Source: Deltaproteobacteria bacterium (GTDB lineage: Bacteria; Desulfobacterota; JADFXK01). From it: a stretch of 34,533 nt of DNA. The stretch lies in assembly GCA_015233625.1 (NCBI GenBank), contig JADFXK010000005.1, positions 1-34,533 on the forward strand, in the 5' to 3' direction. A program made the position numbers and the translations under genes. Under the pieces are notes generated by a model that worked only from the letters and a program-made list of their open reading frames with translations, had not been told where the DNA came from and searched no databases. Shown here one piece after another: positions 32,575 through 34,533 of this stretch (within the stretch, counting starts at the first letter, position 1; each line of letters opens with the position of its first letter).

Positions 32575-33168
32575 AATTAGCCAGAATTCCCAAGTATAGT
32601 CAGCAGGCTGAAGACTAAAAAACTTATGTTTATGTTAATGCCCAGAAAAGACCCAAAAGGGCCCGGTTGGTTAGCCCAATCCCGTAGGGCTAGGGATCAG
32701 TCTGGGAATACTTTTAATTAATTTAATAAGTTATCCCAAGGTCGGAGGCGCTCTGGACCGGGTGGGCCGGAAAAAAATAACCGCACGCATTGTACCACAA
32801 CCTATGCCCCGGTGGTCAACAAATATTTCGCTTGACAGGCAACGTAATTGCCTTCGGGGTATCCACCTGATCCTGTCCCATTTGCCGTCTGGGGCAAAAT
32901 TTTTCGCTTCAGCTTGGCTGGCTTTTCTGCTAAGATTGTCTGGATTAGGTTTGAAGCCCCATTTCAGTGGGCGAGACCAGGTTTCGGATGCTGGGGGGGG
33001 CCGATGTGCCCGCGCCGATGGCCGATGGCCGATGATCCGATAATGGATATGAAATCTTTGTCACATCGCCTGGTTAGTCTGGCCATAAGCAATGGCGAGA
33101 CTTGGCGAGATCCAGACAACGAAGTGGCCAACACTTGATAATTTAAACTAAAATAGGTCGAACCGAAA
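32575..33168. other. 594-bp divergent intergenic region
   Basis: It lies between plsC (minus) and the ABC permease (plus). It includes the hairpin TAGCCC/GGGCTA (32672-32692), three tandem copies of GCCGATG (33014-33034) and a direct repeat TGGCGAGA (33093, 33103). The two overlapping track ORFs (32762 and 32848) look like noise. Promoters must be here, but none stands out. Confidence 0.5.
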
Positions 33169-34533
33169 ATGAACGAACTGGTCATTCTCTTGGCGCCCAG
33201 GACGCTGGCCGTCAGAAATCGGATTAAGTACCGCAGCAAATCCACCGGCTCTAAACTGGCCTTCATGGGAATGATCGGCGCGGCCTTCTGGGCTCTAATC
33301 TTTTATGTCTTCTATCGGGTGTTGGGATACTTCCAGGGGGTGGAGGACTTCGGGGACGTGCTGGCCTACAAGCTCTTGTCCGTCGTCATTCTAACCTTTT
33401 TTTCCGTTCTCATATTTTCCAATGTGGTGGCCGCCATCTCCACTTTTTTCCTGGCCAAGGACCTGGAACTGGTTCATGCCACTCCGGCTTCCCGTGAAGG
33501 TATTTTCTGGTCTCGCTGGGTCAATACCATTGTTGACAGTTCCTGGATGGTCTTGATTTTCGGCGCGCCCGTGTTTCTGGCCTACGGCGTCGTTTACTCG
33601 GCTGGACTTGGCTTCTATCTGACCTTGCTATCGGTGTTCCTCACTTTGATTATGATTTCTTCGGCCCTGGGGGTGTTAGTGGTGCAGGCCTTGGTCAACG
33701 TCTTCCCGGCCAGAAGGATGCGGGATATACTATTTTTTCTCGGGATCGTGGCGGCCATATTAGTTTACTTTTTGTTTCGCTTCATTCGCCCCGAACGGCT
33801 GGTCAATCCCGAAGGCTTCGCCACCATGGTCTTATATTTTAGGGAAATGAAGGGCGTTCACTCTGTCTTCTTGCCCAGCCATTGGGTGACGGAAACACTC
33901 TGGGGGATGCTGTCTCCGGAAATGGGAGCCCAAACGTTTTTCCATCTGCTACTTTGGTCCACCACCCTGGCCTTGATCGTGATTACGACCTGGGTGGGAG
34001 GCTGGTTGTACCATTTGGGTTGGTCTCGATCATTGGAGGGGAAGAAATCCCGGCGCCTGGGGAGGTCATTCTTGGACGGGGCAGCCGGTATCTTTACCTT
34101 TTATTTAAGGCCTGATATCAGGTCGGTTATCCAAAAAGATTTTAAGACATTTTTTCGGGACAACAATCAATGGTCGCAGCTTTTTTTGTTGGCCGCACTG
34201 GTGGTGGTGTACCTATACAATTTTAGTGTCTTGCCGGTGGACATTGCAGCCGCCCAATCTTACTACCTGGTGAATCTGCTGGCTTTCTTGAATCTAGGCC
34301 TGGCCGGTTTTGTCCTGGCAGCCGTGGCGGTAAGATTTGTCTTTCCGGTGGTCAGCCTGGAAGGGCCGGCCTTCTGGCTGATCAGAAGTTCTCCAATGTC
34401 AATTAAGAAGTTTCTTTGGGGCAAATTTTGGGCCTATTTGCCACCTCTGCTCATCTTGGCTGAGGTGCTGACGTTGGTGACCAACCGGATGCTGAACGTG
34501 TCCTCAGCCATGAACTGGTTGTCGGCCGTGACC
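33169..34533 (+). CDS. ABC-2-type exporter permease, 3' end beyond window
   Basis: This open frame of 455 codons runs to the window edge without a stop and therefore is missing from the ORF track. The protein starts MNELVILLAPRTLAVRNRIK and contains many hydrophobic helices: FMGMIGAAFWALIFYVFYRV, VVILTFFSVLIFSNVVAAI, WMVLIFGAPVFLAYGVVY, ILFFLGIVAAILVYFLF and more in the second half. The segment FFLAKDLELVHATPASREGIFWSR, followed later by KDFKTFFRDNNQWSQL, matches the large putative ABC exporter permeases (ABC_tran_2 type). In these the ATPase gene is usually adjacent, so it may lie just outside. The ribosome-binding site is weak. Confidence 0.75.
   Translation, partial: MNELVILLAPRTLAVRNRIKYRSKSTGSKLAFMGMIGAAFWALIFYVFYRVLGYFQGVEDFGDVLAYKLLSVVILTFFSVLIFSNVVAAISTFFLAKDLELVHATPASREGIFWSRWVNTIVDSSWMVLIFGAPVFLAYGVVYSAGLGFYLTLLSVFLTLIMISSALGVLVVQALVNVFPARRMRDILFFLGIVAAILVYFLFRFIRPERLVNPEGFATMVLYFREMKGVHSVFLPSHWVTETLWGMLSPEMGAQTFFHLLLWSTTLALIVITTWVGGWLYHLGWSRSLEGKKSRRLGRSFLDGAAGIFTFYLRPDIRSVIQKDFKTFFRDNNQWSQLFLLAALVVVYLYNFSVLPVDIAAAQSYYLVNLLAFLNLGLAGFVLAAVAVRFVFPVVSLEGPAFWLIRSSPMSIKKFLWGKFWAYLPPLLILAEVLTLVTNRMLNVSSAMNWLSAVT

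Noticed and set aside
33014-33034. Three tandem copies of GCCGATG
   Set aside because: Too short and few to be a CRISPR or iteron array. Probably simple slippage in non-coding sequence.

Overview
The window is a chromosomal stretch of a Gram-negative bacterium with moderate to slightly high GC. It carries lptD (outer membrane), RNase J, a two-gene sufC-sufB set, a Cache/PAS/GAF/GGDEF signalling protein and a CpxRA-like pair. This mix fits a Desulfobacterota / deltaproteobacterial anaerobe best. That placement is inference: there is no rRNA or other marker in the window.

Region 1 (1-11.4 kb) is mostly housekeeping. A left-handed beta-helix acyltransferase-like gene (+) converges on a small secreted Ala/Lys-rich protein (-). 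A long minus-strand series follows. Read in transcription order it is a UvrD/Rep-type helicase, folC, lptD, a DnaJ-domain protein, birA, sufC and sufB. The helicase, folC and lptD are tightly packed. sufC and sufB overlap. Sigma70-like promoters can be proposed before the helicase, the DnaJ gene and sufC.

Region 2 (11.4-18.9 kb) is accessory. A consensus-like promoter and a 15-bp hairpin precede two uncharacterised genes, the first with a probable winged helix and the second with a basic C-terminus. Then comes a two-gene cassette: an AAA/SMC-like ATPase containing a collagen-like Gly-X-Y tract, overlapped by a small protein with an E-x-K motif. A PPOX/NimA-like flavoprotein follows and may be coupled to it. 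This is the best candidate for an undescribed system, possibly anti-phage. Further on are a large inverted-repeat element, a zinc-ribbon/pentapeptide-repeat membrane protein, and a small secreted Arg/His-rich protein ending at a strong terminator.

Region 3 (19-25.5 kb) holds an APH-like kinase gene overlapping a HAD hydrolase gene by 4 bp, a REP/MITE-like inverted repeat, and a low-complexity EF-hand protein with a His/Met/Pro/Gly-rich segment. That gene is divergent from a CpxR/CpxA-like two-component system, and the shared control region contains an inverted repeat. The EF-hand gene also has an odd leader: a strong ribosome-binding site, ATG and an in-frame TGA at codon 4, followed by a possible hairpin.

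Region 4 (25.6-34.5 kb) holds a diguanylate cyclase with a double Cache sensor, an SRPBCC-like protein, and an AT-rich orphan class III nucleotidyl cyclase-like gene flanked by imperfect direct repeats. RNase J and a PlsC-type acyltransferase follow on the minus strand. An ABC-2-type permease runs off the right edge; it is absent from the ORF track because it has no stop in the window.

No tRNA, rRNA, CRISPR array or intact transposase gene was seen.
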